Shown here piece by piece: positions 16,924-24,982 of a DNA stretch of 46,116 nucleotides. The position numbers and the translations under genes are program-made. The notes under the pieces were generated by a model. It was given only the letters and a program-made list of their open reading frames with translations. It searched no databases and was not told the DNA's origin. The stretch is from Nocardioidaceae bacterium. GTDB lineage: Bacteria > Actinomycetota > Actinomycetes > Propionibacteriales > Nocardioidaceae. Every line of letters begins with the position of its first letter. Position 1 is the stretch's first letter. The stretch is from NCBI GenBank assembly GCA_030447585.1, contig JAUJOO010000002.1:62281-108396 (forward strand), given 5' to 3'.

Positions 16924-17601
16924 CTACACCCCCGCCGGTGTTGCCTTCTGCGACTCGAGGACCTGGTCGATCAGTCCGTACTCGATCGCCTGCTCGGCCG
17001 TGAGGATCTTGTCGCGCTCGATGTCGCGGCTCACCTCGTCGAGAGACTTACCGGTGTTCTCGGCGATCATCTCCTCCAGCAGTGTGCGCATCCGCAGGAT
17101 CTCGTTGGCCTGGATCTCGATGTCGCTGGCCTGGCCATAGCTGCCCTCGGTGTAGGGCTGGTGGATCAGGATGCGGCTGTTGGGCAGCGCCAGCCGCTTG
17201 CCCTTGGTGCCTGCGGCAAGCAGCACCGCTGCGGCGGACGCCGCTTGACCCAGGCAGACCGTCTGCACGTCTGGCTTCAGGTAGCGCAGCGTGTCGTAGA
17301 TCGCCGTCAGCGCGGTGAAGGAGCCACCGGGCGAGTTGATGTAGATGCTGATGTCACGCTCGTTGTCCATCGACTGCAGACACAGCAGCTGTGCCATCAC
17401 GGCGTTGGCGATGTCGTCGCTGATGGGCGTGCCGAGGAAGATGATGCGGTCCTCGAAGAGCTTGGCGAACGGGTCGATGCGCCGGACGCCGTACGACGTC
17501 CGCTCCTCCCACTGAGGGATGAAGTACTCGGCGCTCGGCGCCGTCTGCGGGTGCAGGGGCTGCTGGTTGAGCAGTTGACGCTGGTTGAGCAGGGGGTGCA
17601 T
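16924..17601 (-). CDS. clpP2: ATP-dependent Clp protease proteolytic subunit 2
   Basis: Serine peptidase subunit that assembles with ClpP1 into the mixed tetradecamer. In the 225-residue protein the catalytic triad is Ser122 (GQAAS), His147 (ILIHQP) and Asp197 (IERDKIL). The frame is open further upstream, and a GTG at 17646 overlaps the clpP1 stop, but the ATG at 17601 has GGAGG at proper spacing and gives the normal length. The N-terminal peptide MHPLLNQRQLLNQQ contains a small internal duplication. It is co-transcribed with clpP1, 41 bases upstream. Confidence 0.96.
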   Translation of the reverse strand: MHPLLNQRQLLNQQPLHPQTAPSAEYFIPQWEERTSYGVRRIDPFAKLFEDRIIFLGTPISDDIANAVMAQLLCLQSMDNERDISIYINSPGGSFTALTAIYDTLRYLKPDVQTVCLGQAASAAAVLLAAGTKGKRLALPNSRILIHQPYTEGSYGQASDIEIQANEILRMRTLLEEMIAENTGKSLDEVSRDIERDKILTAEQAIEYGLIDQVLESQKATPAGV

Positions 17602-17642
17602 GGCGTGGCCTCCGAAGTCGGCTGACGTAGTAGGGGGGATGC

Positions 17643-18284
17643 TCACTCGAACCTCCCCTTCGGCCCGTCGTTCTTGCCGGCGCCGACCTCGGCGGCCTGC
17701 TCGACGACGTTGTCGATGAAGCCGTACTCCTTGGCCTGGTCTGCGGTGAACCAACGGTCGCGGTCGGCGTCTCGCTCGACCTGCTCGAGCCCTTGTCCGG
17801 TGTGCCGGCTGATGAGCTCGAACAGGACCTTCTTGATGTACAGAGACTGCTCAGCCTGGATCTTGATGTCGGAGGCGGAACCGCCGAGCCCGCCTGACGG
17901 CTGGTGCATCATGATGCGCGCATGCGGCAGTGCATAGCGCTTGCCCTTGGCGCCGGCACACAGCAGGAACTGCCCCATCGACGCCGCAAGGCCCATCCCG
18001 ACCGTCGCCACGTCGTTGGAGATGTACTGCATCGTGTCGTAGATCGCCATCCCGGCGTCGACGGACCCGCCGGGTGAGTTGATGTAGAGGAAGACGTCGC
18101 TGTTGGGATCCTCGGCGTTGAGCAGCAGCATCTGGGCACAGATCGCGTTCGCGTTCTGGTCCTTGACCTCCGAGCCGAGGAAGACGATCCGCTCCTTGAG
18201 CAAGCGTTGGTAGATGTGGTCGTCGAGCCCTGCCTGAGCGGAGCCACCGTTCATCTCGAAGAGTCTGGAGCCTGGAGGATTCAC
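17643..18284 (-). CDS. clpP1: ATP-dependent Clp protease proteolytic subunit 1
   Basis: First ClpP paralogue of the essential actinobacterial ClpP1P2 protease. From the GTG at 18282-18284 the protein has 213 residues with Ser102 (GLAAS), His127 (MMHQP) and Asp176 (DRDRWF). This start is preferred because a minus-strand TAGTGT box lies exactly 7 nt upstream, a leaderless signature, whereas the ATG at 18254 (MNGGSAQAG) has no good ribosome site; the ATG remains possible. A ClgR-like palindrome lies upstream. In related genomes trigger factor is next door; here four plus- and minus-strand genes intervene. Confidence 0.93.
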   Translation of the reverse strand: MNPPGSRLFEMNGGSAQAGLDDHIYQRLLKERIVFLGSEVKDQNANAICAQMLLLNAEDPNSDVFLYINSPGGSVDAGMAIYDTMQYISNDVATVGMGLAASMGQFLLCAGAKGKRYALPHARIMMHQPSGGLGGSASDIKIQAEQSLYIKKVLFELISRHTGQGLEQVERDADRDRWFTADQAKEYGFIDNVVEQAAEVGAGKNDGPKGRFE

Positions 18285-18291
18285 CTGACCG

Positions 18292-18297
18292 ACACTA
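18292..18297 (-). promoter_or_regulatory. Leaderless -10 box of clpP1P2
   Basis: Minus-strand TAGTGT 7 nt upstream of the clpP1 GTG start. No consensus -35 is visible, which fits an activator-dependent promoter. Confidence 0.45.
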
Positions 18298-18337
18298 GCG
18301 GCCGGGGGCGACAAAGCCACGAGCTTGCCACCTTGTT

Positions 18338-18348
18338 CGCTGTCGGCG
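18338..18348 (-). promoter_or_regulatory. Putative ClgR operator upstream of clpP1
   Basis: The minus strand reads CGCCGACAGCG followed by AAC, matching the ClgR core consensus CGCYNANRGCG plus its right flank; the left flank does not match. It lies about 41 bases upstream of the -10 box. ClgR activates clpP1P2 in Corynebacterium, Streptomyces and Mycobacterium. Confidence 0.55.
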
Positions 18349-18481
18349 CACGTACACGCGCGGCGGACGCGGCACAGCAGACGTCGTCGTAACGGATCAG
18401 CGCACATCGGGTGGCGGCTGCGGGCCAGGAGTTCGCCCACCGGCTACGGCTCGGCATCGTCGCCCAGCGGCCGCGCGACAG

Positions 18482-18487
18482 TACACT
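18482..18487 (+). promoter_or_regulatory. Leaderless -10 box of the NUDIX gene
   Basis: TACACT lies 7 nt upstream of the GTG at 18495, divergent from the clpP1 promoter. Confidence 0.45.
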
Positions 18488-18494
18488 TCGGCGG

Positions 18495-19037
18495 GTGTCC
18501 GACGCGTCAGGTGCCGGCTTGCGGATCCGGCGGGCTGCGCGCGCCGTCGTCACCGATCCCGACCGGCGCGTACTGTTGGTCCACTTCGACTTCGCCTCAG
18601 ACAACCTGCCGACCGGTCTGTGGGCCTGCCCGGGTGGTGGGCTGGACCCCGGCGAGAGCGTCGAGGCGGGGCTGGTCCGCGAGCTCCGCGAGGAGCTGGG
18701 CCTCGACATCGCAGCTCCTGGCCCGCCGGTGTGGTGGAAGAGGCACATTTTCCCGATGACCCGCTGGGACGGGCAGCAGGACACGTTCTTCTGGGTAGAG
18801 GTACCGGCGTTCGAACCCCAGCCCCACTTCACGGAGGCCGAGCTGAGAGCAGAGCACCTCGACGGCATGCGCTGGTGGACGTACGACGAGATCATGGCAG
18901 CGCAACGGCTGTACGACGACGACGCCCGAGACGACCCCGGCTACGTCACCTTCAGCCCGCGGCGGCTTGGCCACCTTCTCGACGACCTTATCTACCATGG
19001 GCGCCCGCAAGAGGCTATCGAGCTGCCAGCGCTGTAG
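18495..19037 (+). CDS. NUDIX hydrolase
   Basis: Hydrolyses a nucleoside diphosphate linked to another moiety. The 180-residue protein (start GTG at 18495) has a perfect Nudix box: Gly48, Glu54 and RELREELGL at residues 62-70 carrying the metal-binding glutamates. The start is set by the TACACT box 7 nt upstream; the frame is open back to 18411. The aromatic-rich region (WWKRH, FFWVEVP, RWWTYDE) is a common variant in this family; the substrate cannot be told. It is divergent from clpP1 and followed by a repeat-rich stretch. Confidence 0.9.
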   Translation: MSDASGAGLRIRRAARAVVTDPDRRVLLVHFDFASDNLPTGLWACPGGGLDPGESVEAGLVRELREELGLDIAAPGPPVWWKRHIFPMTRWDGQQDTFFWVEVPAFEPQPHFTEAELRAEHLDGMRWWTYDEIMAAQRLYDDDARDDPGYVTFSPRRLGHLLDDLIYHGRPQEAIELPAL

Positions 19038-19060
19038 GCGGCGGCCCGGGCGAGGTCATG

Positions 19061-19167
19061 AGTGACGCCGCCTCGCGACTGGCAGGGAGGCGTGTCGCGA
19101 CCGGCAGGAGCGCCTCGAGACTGGCAGGGAGCGCGCGTTGAGTGACGCCGCCTCGCGACTGGCAGGG
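19061..19167. repeat. Short repeat cluster: 27-bp perfect direct repeat, 80 bp apart, with degenerate units between
   Basis: The 27 bases at 19061-19087 recur exactly at 19141-19167. Between them lie two looser copies of the core CGCGAC(T/C)GGCAGG (near 19096 and 19116). It is not CRISPR: units are short, irregular and without uniform spacers. The stretch lies between convergent genes and codes for nothing recognisable. Confidence 0.75.
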
Positions 19168-19278
19168 CACATCTCGCGAGGACAGGGCACGCGGTCACTC
19201 GGTTTGGCGCGAATGCGGGCTCGGCCGGCTCTCGCCTGCCGCCGACTGCGCCAGACAGCCGAGAAGCGGCAGCTCCAC

Positions 19279-19296
19279 CCTCCGGTCTACCGGAGG
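19279..19296. terminator. GC-rich hairpin between NUDIX and GGCT-like genes
   Basis: CCTCCGG-tcta-CCGGAGG, a perfect 7-bp stem with a tetraloop, starting 13 bases downstream of the minus-strand stop at 19310. No T-run. Confidence 0.5.
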
Positions 19297-19309
19297 ACTC
19301 CCCCCTGGC

Positions 19310-19936
19310 TCAGGTGTCTGCCGGTATGCCGAGCGCGGCGGCCATGCTGGCTCTCGTCCAGGCGGGCTCCGCGCCCGGCCGCGCAAGCAGGTAGTCGACG
19401 ACGGTCGCGTCATCCAGGCCATGCCCTTCGCGCAGCCCTTCGGCCATCGTGGCCAGGTAGGGAGCCACCGGGGCGTTCAGGTCAACGCCGTCCTGAGTCC
19501 ACGACGCGGTGAACGTCACCACCGGTGTTGCCTCGATCTCGCCCACCACCAACAGCCGCTCGTAGCGGCCGGGCCCAAGTGACGTCCGGCCGTCCGCCCA
19601 GAGGTCGGTCAGGTCGAGGTCCGCCTCCGGCACCCGGTGCATCTCTTGCGCCGCCACGTCGGCGAACTGGCCGGCGGTGAGCAGGTAGGCCACGGCGTAC
19701 GACGTACCCGCCGCATCCGGGTCGTAGAACGCGATGCCTCCGCCCCATGTCGGCGACTCCCAGGCGAAGAACACAGTGCCACTCAGCTCGACCGGCGCCA
19801 CCCCTAAGGGCAGCGTCCGGTCCCGTGAACCGGGGTACTCACGGCTGGCCCCGACAGGACGACCGCCCTTGATGTAGTGGTGGAAGCGGCGAGAGGACAT
19901 GTTCGAGCCGTAGCTGGCGTACCAGACCTGCTCCAT
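19310..19936 (-). CDS. Gamma-glutamylcyclotransferase-fold protein
   Basis: The 208-residue protein begins MEQVWYASYGSNMSSRRFHHY, the YGSN loop typical of the GGCT/AIG2-like fold, and continues with GGGIAFYDPDAAG and AAQEMHR segments shared by an actinobacterial family that automatic annotation sometimes labels histone deacetylase, which the sequence does not support. Reaction unknown; a cyclotransferase or amide-cleaving role would fit the fold. The ATG at 19934-19936 has a GAGAGAGG ribosome site; an upstream in-frame start at 19993 lacks one. Confidence 0.7.
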   Translation of the reverse strand: MEQVWYASYGSNMSSRRFHHYIKGGRPVGASREYPGSRDRTLPLGVAPVELSGTVFFAWESPTWGGGIAFYDPDAAGTSYAVAYLLTAGQFADVAAQEMHRVPEADLDLTDLWADGRTSLGPGRYERLLVVGEIEATPVVTFTASWTQDGVDLNAPVAPYLATMAEGLREGHGLDDATVVDYLLARPGAEPAWTRASMAAALGIPADT

Positions 19937-20037
19937 GGACTGCCTCTCTCGTATCCGCCCTGCAGCGCCGCCGCCGGGAGCGTGCTTTGCCACGCTACGG
20001 GTCCAAGCGCATGCCCCTGCTCACAGGTGAGGGATCG

Positions 20038-20245
20038 ATGGCCGACGAGGACGACCGGGACGCGCCCGCGCCCGCCACCCCGGCGGATGCAGCGGCACCC
20101 GGCAAGTCCGCCCGCTGCCTCGGCGGACATGGCCGACGACCAGGACCGGGCTGCGCGCCCGGCCCTGGTGGATGCGGCCACCCCGGCGAATGCGCCCGGC
20201 AAGCCGCGAGTCCTTGACCGCTCCGAGGCGCACAGGCGGCTTTGA
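20038..20245 (+). other. Possible remnant of a small acidic protein with a duplicated N-terminus
   Basis: An ATG at 20038 after a GGTGAGGG site begins MADEDDRDAPAPATPADAA and ends its similarity in APGK; 91 bases later, in a different frame, an ATG at 20129 begins MADDQDRAARPALVDAA, again reaching APGK, and runs to a stop at 20245. The two DNA stretches are imperfect copies. The 38-codon second frame may be what remains of a small gene. No function recognised. Confidence 0.3.
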
Positions 20246-20250
20246 GAGCC

Positions 20251-21579
20251 CTAGGCGGACGGGTCCGCGACCCGACCGATGAACAACGGCGTCGAGGTCT
20301 CCACGTCATGAATGACGAACAGGAACGGACGATCCACTGTGAGTGGTGTGACTGGAGGCGCCGACACGCGTCGCATGACGACGGCGGTGGCTGCGGCCGC
20401 CTCGGTGCCCTTCTCGTCCACTGCGATGAACGCTTCGTGCACCACGGCAGCTATGAGAAGGCGCTCCTCGGTCGTCATGCCGCTGAAGTCTGCAAGGTGC
20501 TCGTCGAAGGCCGTCGGCATACCCAGCGCGCTCAGGTGCTCCTTCAGCTCCGCCTGGGTGCGAAACTGCCATGTCGGCAGCTGGAGCCGCAGCACCGGCA
20601 CCGGCTTCACGCTGGACACGATCTGGCTCAGCCGAGCCGCATCGAGCGACTGCTCGAAGGACGCGAGTCCGGCGTCCGGCAGGATCACTGTCATGGCGAG
20701 CTCGCCGCCGGCGTACAGCAGCCTTGCCGCCTGCCAACCTTCGCCGCGGCCGTAGCCGGTGTGATCCAGCCTGCCGGTCATTGTCTCGACCTCCACCTGC
20801 GAGCCGTCGTCGCGGGTGAACGGTCGATCCTGGGTCAGCCGCGGCTCGAAAGGTCGCTCCCATGGCGCCTTCAGATAGATCGCGTTGACGAGCACCAAAC
20901 GCGTCAGCACATCGATCACACGCTCGGGGAGGATCTCCGGGATCCGCTCGTGGGTCTGGCGGGCTGTCCAGGCGTTGATGCGGCCGCGCGCCGACTCAGG
21001 GCTTGCCTTGTAGTCGACAAGGTGCATGCCCGCGCCGAAGTGGGTCGCTAACACATCGAGAAACTCTTGTCGCCAGGTGGTGTCGTGCTGCCCCCACAAC
21101 GAGTTCGCGACGTCCAGTGAGACGGTGGCCAAGCTGCCGTCGGCTCGCTCACGGCGGCCCGCGCGGCTCTCGACCAACGAAGTGAGCGCATTGAGCCCGC
21201 CGTTGAGGGCGGACAGCGGCGGAGCGTGCAGCACGCCGTCCATCTCGTCCGCCGTCTGGTCACGTGCACCGTTGCGTGTCATGGCCAGCGCGACGGCGAC
21301 GGAGTACGGCGAGGCCACCAGGTTGCCGGGAGTCGCCGCCAGCCGCTGGTAGAGGTCGGAAGTGAAGCGCGACACGGCATCCACCGCCGGCTGCGTGTCC
21401 TGCATCCGCGGCTCGACACGAGCCTTGGCGGACGCGGCGAGACCCGCCGCGCGGCCGCGACCAGGCGGACGGGTGGGGTTGACGTCGGATCTCTGTGCGC
21501 ACCCGGCAAGCACCGGGCCAGCGACCAGCGCACCACCTATCCACGCCAACGACCTCACGACCTCACGACGGGAGTGCAT
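20251..21579 (-). CDS. Serpin-family serine protease inhibitor, predicted lipoprotein
   Basis: A 442-residue serpin anchored outside the cell. The N-terminus MHSRREVVRSLAWIGG has a twin-arginine-like start, and the signal ends in LAGC (lipobox Cys27). The serpin core follows, with FTSDLYQRLAATPGNLVASPYS cut here as NLVASPYS near residue 97, LVLVNAIYLKAPW, and the hinge DEKGTEAAAATAVV, whose small residues are those of inhibitory serpins. The reactive loop continues MRRVSAPPV, so P1 may be Met or Arg; then the typical DRPFLFVIHD and PLFIGRVADP close the fold. Targets are unknown; the secreted metalloprotease in this window is not a serine protease. The ATG at 21579 is uncertain because only a weak AAGG precedes it. 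Confidence 0.9.
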   Translation of the reverse strand: MHSRREVVRSLAWIGGALVAGPVLAGCAQRSDVNPTRPPGRGRAAGLAASAKARVEPRMQDTQPAVDAVSRFTSDLYQRLAATPGNLVASPYSVAVALAMTRNGARDQTADEMDGVLHAPPLSALNGGLNALTSLVESRAGRRERADGSLATVSLDVANSLWGQHDTTWRQEFLDVLATHFGAGMHLVDYKASPESARGRINAWTARQTHERIPEILPERVIDVLTRLVLVNAIYLKAPWERPFEPRLTQDRPFTRDDGSQVEVETMTGRLDHTGYGRGEGWQAARLLYAGGELAMTVILPDAGLASFEQSLDAARLSQIVSSVKPVPVLRLQLPTWQFRTQAELKEHLSALGMPTAFDEHLADFSGMTTEERLLIAAVVHEAFIAVDEKGTEAAAATAVVMRRVSAPPVTPLTVDRPFLFVIHDVETSTPLFIGRVADPSA

Positions 21580-21786
21580 GCCCTTAGGACGCACGAGCCA
21601 CCCCGAATGGTTCCGGCTGTTATTGACGGCCGGTACGACGTCTACCTCGTCAGCCGGAGCCGGGGCCGGAAGCGGGAGCGAGGCCAGCAGCCGGAGCGAG
21701 GCGACCGCCACGTCCGGGGAAGATCGCCAGGCCCTGAGCACACCACACCCGAATCTCCCCGAACCCCAACCAGAGGTGCAGGCGGG

Positions 21787-23322
21787 CTACTTCTCAGAGT
21801 CACCGGGCTCGCCGGTCTCCACGGCCTCGCCGGCCCGCCCCGTCTCGACTGTCTCGTCAACGGTGAGGTAATCCGACGTCGTTATCACGTCGACGGCGGC
21901 ATCGGTGGGCGGTGTGACCGCCTGCGCCGCTGCGTGCGCTCGTGCCTCAGCCGCCCCCTGCGCCTCAGCCCGAGCCTGGACCTCCTCCGGGTCGGCGTAG
22001 GTGCCATCTGGCTGCAGGTTCTTCAGCTCGACGGTGTTGCCGGACGCGTCCTTGACAGTGGCGCTCTCCACCACGTGGGCGAGCGCCTTGCCCCGGCGTA
22101 CCTCGGCGATGAACTCGGGAATGTAGTTCTGCTCCATCGCCTGCTGGAGGAATGCGTCAGGCTTCTGTCCGGCCTGCTGGGCACGGCGCAACAAGTGCTG
22201 GGTCAGCTCGTTCTCGTCGACACCGAGTGCCTCGGCGGTGGCGATCTCGTCAAGCAGGAACTGGGCCGCCTTGGCGTCGCGAACACGTTTCTCGAGGTCG
22301 GCCATGAAGTCCTCCGAGGTCTGGCCTTCGGACTCGAGGTACTCCTCCTCGGTCATTCCCGAGTAGGCGAGCTGCTGCTTGATCGAGTCGTGGCGCGCCC
22401 GGAGCTCGTCTGCGATGAGGCCGTCGGGAAGAGGGATGTCGACCATGGTCAGCAGCTTCTCGAGTACGGCGTCGCGAGCGGCCGCGGCCTGCTCCAGGCG
22501 CGCCCCTCGGGTGAGGCGTTCGCGAGCGTCAGCCTTCAACTCCTCGAGGGTGTCGAACTCCGAGGCCTGCTGGGCGAAGTCGTCGTCGAGCTCGGGGAGC
22601 TCCTGCTCCTTGACGGCGGTGACCTTGACGGTGACGTCTACGAACTCACCCTGGAACTCGGCCCCCGTGAGCGTCGAGCTGAACGTCTTCTCGTCACCTG
22701 CCGACATGCCGACCAAGGACTCGTCGAGGCCCTCGAGCATCGTGCCCCGCCCCACCTGGTAGCTCATGCCGGTGGCCTGGGCCTCCTCGATGGGCTCGCC
22801 GTCCTTGGCGGCTGACAGGTCGATCGTGACGAAGTCCTGCTCGGCGGCGGCCCGGTCGACAGGGTTGAGGCTGCCGAACCGCTCCCGGAGTACCTGGAGC
22901 TGCTCCTCGATGTCGTCGCCACCAACGACTATGTCTTCGACCTCGACCTCGAGCCCGTCGTAGTCGGGCAGCGAGATCTCCGGCCTGACATCCAGCTCGG
23001 CGCTGAAGCTCAGGTCGCTGCCGTCCTCGACCTGGGTAAGGTCAAGCTCGGGGGCGCTGAGTGGCACGATGTTGTTGTCCTCGAGGGCCTGAAAGTACAG
23101 CTTGGGCAGGGCCTCTTGCACGGCCTCGTCGAGCACCACCCCACGCCCGACGCGCTGGTCGATGACCATGGCGGGGACTTTGCCCTTGCGGAAGCCCGGG
23201 ATGTTGATCTGCTGGGAGATCTTCTTGTACGCCGCGTCGAGGCTCGGCTTGAGCTCCTCGAAGGGCACCTCGACGGTGAGCTTGACCCTCGTCGGGTTCA
23301 ACGTCTCGACGGCGCTCTTCAC
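21787..23322 (-). CDS. tig: Trigger factor
   Basis: Ribosome-associated chaperone and peptidyl-prolyl isomerase. The 511 residues show the ribosome-binding domain with the GFRKGKVP signature (residues 43-50), the FKBP-like domain (about 160-245) and the helical C-terminal arms. The tail after about residue 430 is an alanine- and glutamate-rich acidic extension usual in actinobacteria. The GTG start at 23320-23322 is fixed by AAGGAG eight bases upstream. A TAGGCT box at 23392-23397 gives a leader of about 65 nt. It normally precedes clpP1P2; here the serpin, GGCT-like and NUDIX genes lie between. Confidence 0.97.
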   Translation of the reverse strand: MKSAVETLNPTRVKLTVEVPFEELKPSLDAAYKKISQQINIPGFRKGKVPAMVIDQRVGRGVVLDEAVQEALPKLYFQALEDNNIVPLSAPELDLTQVEDGSDLSFSAELDVRPEISLPDYDGLEVEVEDIVVGGDDIEEQLQVLRERFGSLNPVDRAAAEQDFVTIDLSAAKDGEPIEEAQATGMSYQVGRGTMLEGLDESLVGMSAGDEKTFSSTLTGAEFQGEFVDVTVKVTAVKEQELPELDDDFAQQASEFDTLEELKADARERLTRGARLEQAAAARDAVLEKLLTMVDIPLPDGLIADELRARHDSIKQQLAYSGMTEEEYLESEGQTSEDFMADLEKRVRDAKAAQFLLDEIATAEALGVDENELTQHLLRRAQQAGQKPDAFLQQAMEQNYIPEFIAEVRRGKALAHVVESATVKDASGNTVELKNLQPDGTYADPEEVQARAEAQGAAEARAHAAAQAVTPPTDAAVDVITTSDYLTVDETVETGRAGEAVETGEPGDSEK

Positions 23323-23391
23323 AGGTGTATCTCCTTGAACTTCGGAAGGGGGTCGGCCGTGCGTCAGCCACCCGCGGTGAGACAAGAGGTC

Positions 23392-23397
23392 AGCCTA
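23392..23397 (-). promoter_or_regulatory. -10 box of tig
   Basis: Minus-strand TAGGCT, identical to the boxes before valS and the type III PKS gene, about 70 bases upstream of the tig start; back-to-back with the DUF402 gene promoter. Confidence 0.4.
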
Positions 23398-23507
23398 TCG
23401 GGGCCGGTCACGAGCATGAAACCGTGGCCGGACCAGCCGGGCTGTCTGAATCCGGTCGGGGGGCATGGTCGACGGTGCTCGGGCAAGCCGTCACGTTGAC
23501 TCTTTGT

Positions 23508-23513
23508 TAGGTT
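23508..23513 (+). promoter_or_regulatory. Leaderless -10 box of the DUF402 gene
   Basis: TAGGTT exactly 7 nt upstream of the ATG at 23521, with no ribosome-binding site between. Confidence 0.5.
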
Positions 23514-23520
23514 CGTCCAA

Positions 23521-24123
23521 ATGATCGGCGAGCCGGTGCGGGTGGTGTTCACCAAGTGGGGCGGCGGACAGCATTGGGAGTCGACCGTGCGAGTGCTCGG
23601 CACGGACGAATGCGGCACCTGGGTCGGCGGAGGCAAGGCGCGCCGGCTCACCAGGCCCGGCCACGACGTGCTCATTCCCTACGCCACGGCAATGCTCGTG
23701 CCTGCCGACGCAGGCTTTGTGGCTTGCTTCAACGAGTGCCTGGACGGCCCGGACGCCGCCGGTTGCGCTACGTATGTCGACATCACCACGGTCCCTGAGT
23801 GGCGTGACGGCGTAGTCACCATGGTCGACCTCGACCTGGACGTGGTCCGCTACTGGGACGGGAAGGTGGTCGTCGACGACGAGGATGAGTTCGCGGATCA
23901 CCAGGTGTCGCTCGGTTACCCCGACGACCTCGTGGGACAAGCCGAACGCTCCTGCGCGGAGGTACGCCGGGCACTGGAGAACGGCGACCCGCCCTTCGAC
24001 GGGCGGGCCGAGCTGTGGCTGGACCGTCTAGGGAAGCTGATGCAGGCTCCGGCACCGAGCGACCCGGTTTCTCGCTATCCGGAGGTGGTCGACGGGTCCG
24101 GGGGCAGCCCGGCTGGCACGTGA
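23521..24123 (+). CDS. DUF402 domain protein (FomD-like)
   Basis: The 200-residue protein carries the DUF402 signature: WRDGVVTMVDLDLDVVRYWDG followed by VDDEDEFADHQ, cut here as DLDLDV near residue 103 and DEDEFADHQ near 120; the clustered acidic residues bind divalent metal in FomD-type nucleoside-diphosphate or cyclic phosphate hydrolases. Substrate is unknown in actinobacteria. The ATG start is set by the leaderless promoter. It is divergent from tig and convergent with tRNA-Pro, with a structured terminator-like region between. Confidence 0.85.
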   Translation: MIGEPVRVVFTKWGGGQHWESTVRVLGTDECGTWVGGGKARRLTRPGHDVLIPYATAMLVPADAGFVACFNECLDGPDAAGCATYVDITTVPEWRDGVVTMVDLDLDVVRYWDGKVVVDDEDEFADHQVSLGYPDDLVGQAERSCAEVRRALENGDPPFDGRAELWLDRLGKLMQAPAPSDPVSRYPEVVDGSGGSPAGT

Positions 24124-24177
24124 CTGCTTCCCGAGCGCGGCCTCCACGACGCTCGCCGAGCGTTGACTAGGAAGCAG
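24124..24177. terminator. Nested inverted repeats between DUF402 gene and tRNA-Pro
   Basis: CTGCTTCC (24124-24131) pairs with GGAAGCAG (24170-24177), and inside it CGAGCG (24132-24137) pairs with CGCTCG (24150-24155). It starts right at the DUF402 stop and could end both convergent transcripts. Confidence 0.4.
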
Positions 24178-24203
24178 CCGGCGCGCGTCGTACGGCCGTC
24201 GGC

Positions 24204-24279
24204 TGGTCGGGGCGACAGGACTCGAACCTGCGATCTCCTGCTCCCAAAGCAGGCGCGCTAGCCACTACGCTACGCCCCG
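24204..24279 (-). tRNA. tRNA-Pro (anticodon UGG), CCA encoded
   Basis: Complete cloverleaf on the minus strand: acceptor stem CGGGGCG/CGCCCCG, anticodon arm CTGC-TTTGGGA-GCAG with anticodon TGG, T-arm GCAGGTTCGAGTCCTGT (GGTTCGA loop core), discriminator A and encoded CCA at 24204-24206. Confidence 0.96.
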
Positions 24280-24439
24280 TTCAGCGGCCTAGAGCCCGAT
24301 CGCTGACCGCTGCACGAGTGTAGACGACCAGCCGGTTCGGAGCCTTGGTCGATCGCGTGCGGGCGCAGAAGACGTCCGCCTCGCGCGCCAGCATCCGCAT
24401 TTCGCGCCAGACCGATCACTCGTTCCGCGTCGGACCGGA

Positions 24440-24982
24440 TCACTGGTCACTGAGGCGCCGCCGCATCCGGACCTCGGGGTGGGCGACGCCCTGAGAGACC
24501 CAGTCAGACGTTGCACCGTCGCTGCGCCAGCGCTGCCGCTCGTACCACGTGCGGGAGCGGACATTGTCGCGCAGGACCCAGAGTGCAGCGCCGGCGTACC
24601 CCTCCTCCCTGAGGCGCTGTAGCAGTGCGTCATGGACGGCGCGGCCGAGACCGCGCCCCTGCATGGCCGGATCGGTGTAGACCGCGTAGACCTCGCCGAG
24701 ACCTGCGGTGTCGGGAGTGTCATCGGCCTCGCTCTGCGGCCGATACGGTCCACCGATCGCGTACGCCGCCACCTCGGTGTCGGACTCGGCCACCAGGAAG
24801 ATCCTGCCCTGCACGCGGTGGGTGATGTTGCTGCGCCAGCGGTCGACGTACTCCGCGAGGTCCATGGAGTCGAGGTGCTCTTGGACGACGAGTCCGGCGT
24901 AGGCGTGCCGCCAGGTCTCCACATTGACGACCGCAAGCCTCTCCACGTCACTCAGTCGAGGCGGGCGAACGGTGATGGTCAT
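24440..24982 (-). CDS. GNAT-family N-acetyltransferase
   Basis: The 180-residue protein starts MTITVRPPRLSDVERL and shows the GNAT core: beta strands with GEVYAVYTDPAMQGRGLG (acetyl-CoA pyrophosphate loop QGRGLG near residue 109) and ALWVLRDNVRSRTWYERQRW in the C-terminal part, seen here as LRDNVRSRTWYE. It is of the L-amino-acid N-acyltransferase/RimI-like kind with an unknown acceptor. The ATG at 24980-24982 is chosen because family similarity begins here; CAGGAT lies 7 nt upstream, a possible leaderless box. The open frame upstream to 25252 would run through tRNA-Gly antisense and is not credible. Confidence 0.85.
   Translation of the reverse strand: MTITVRPPRLSDVERLAVVNVETWRHAYAGLVVQEHLDSMDLAEYVDRWRSNITHRVQGRIFLVAESDTEVAAYAIGGPYRPQSEADDTPDTAGLGEVYAVYTDPAMQGRGLGRAVHDALLQRLREEGYAGAALWVLRDNVRSRTWYERQRWRSDGATSDWVSQGVAHPEVRMRRRLSDQ

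Noticed and set aside
17602-17754. Extended N-terminus for ClpP2
   Set aside because: The extra 51 codons are Arg-rich antisense-like sequence overlapping clpP1; the ATG at 17601 has a strong GGAGG site.
19061-19198. CRISPR-like array
   Set aside because: Units are about 13 bp, irregularly spaced (22, 20 and 38 bp) and without uniform spacers or cas genes; best described as short degenerate repeats.
19310-19936. Histone deacetylase
   Set aside because: No zinc-dependent deacetylase motifs; the YGSN loop indicates a GGCT/AIG2-like fold.
19987-20217. 76-codon plus-strand frame starting MPRYGSKRMPLL as a gene
   Set aside because: The likely translation signal is the internal ATG at 20038, the C-terminal half is Gly/Pro/Cys-rich noise, and the duplicated DNA explains the open frame better.
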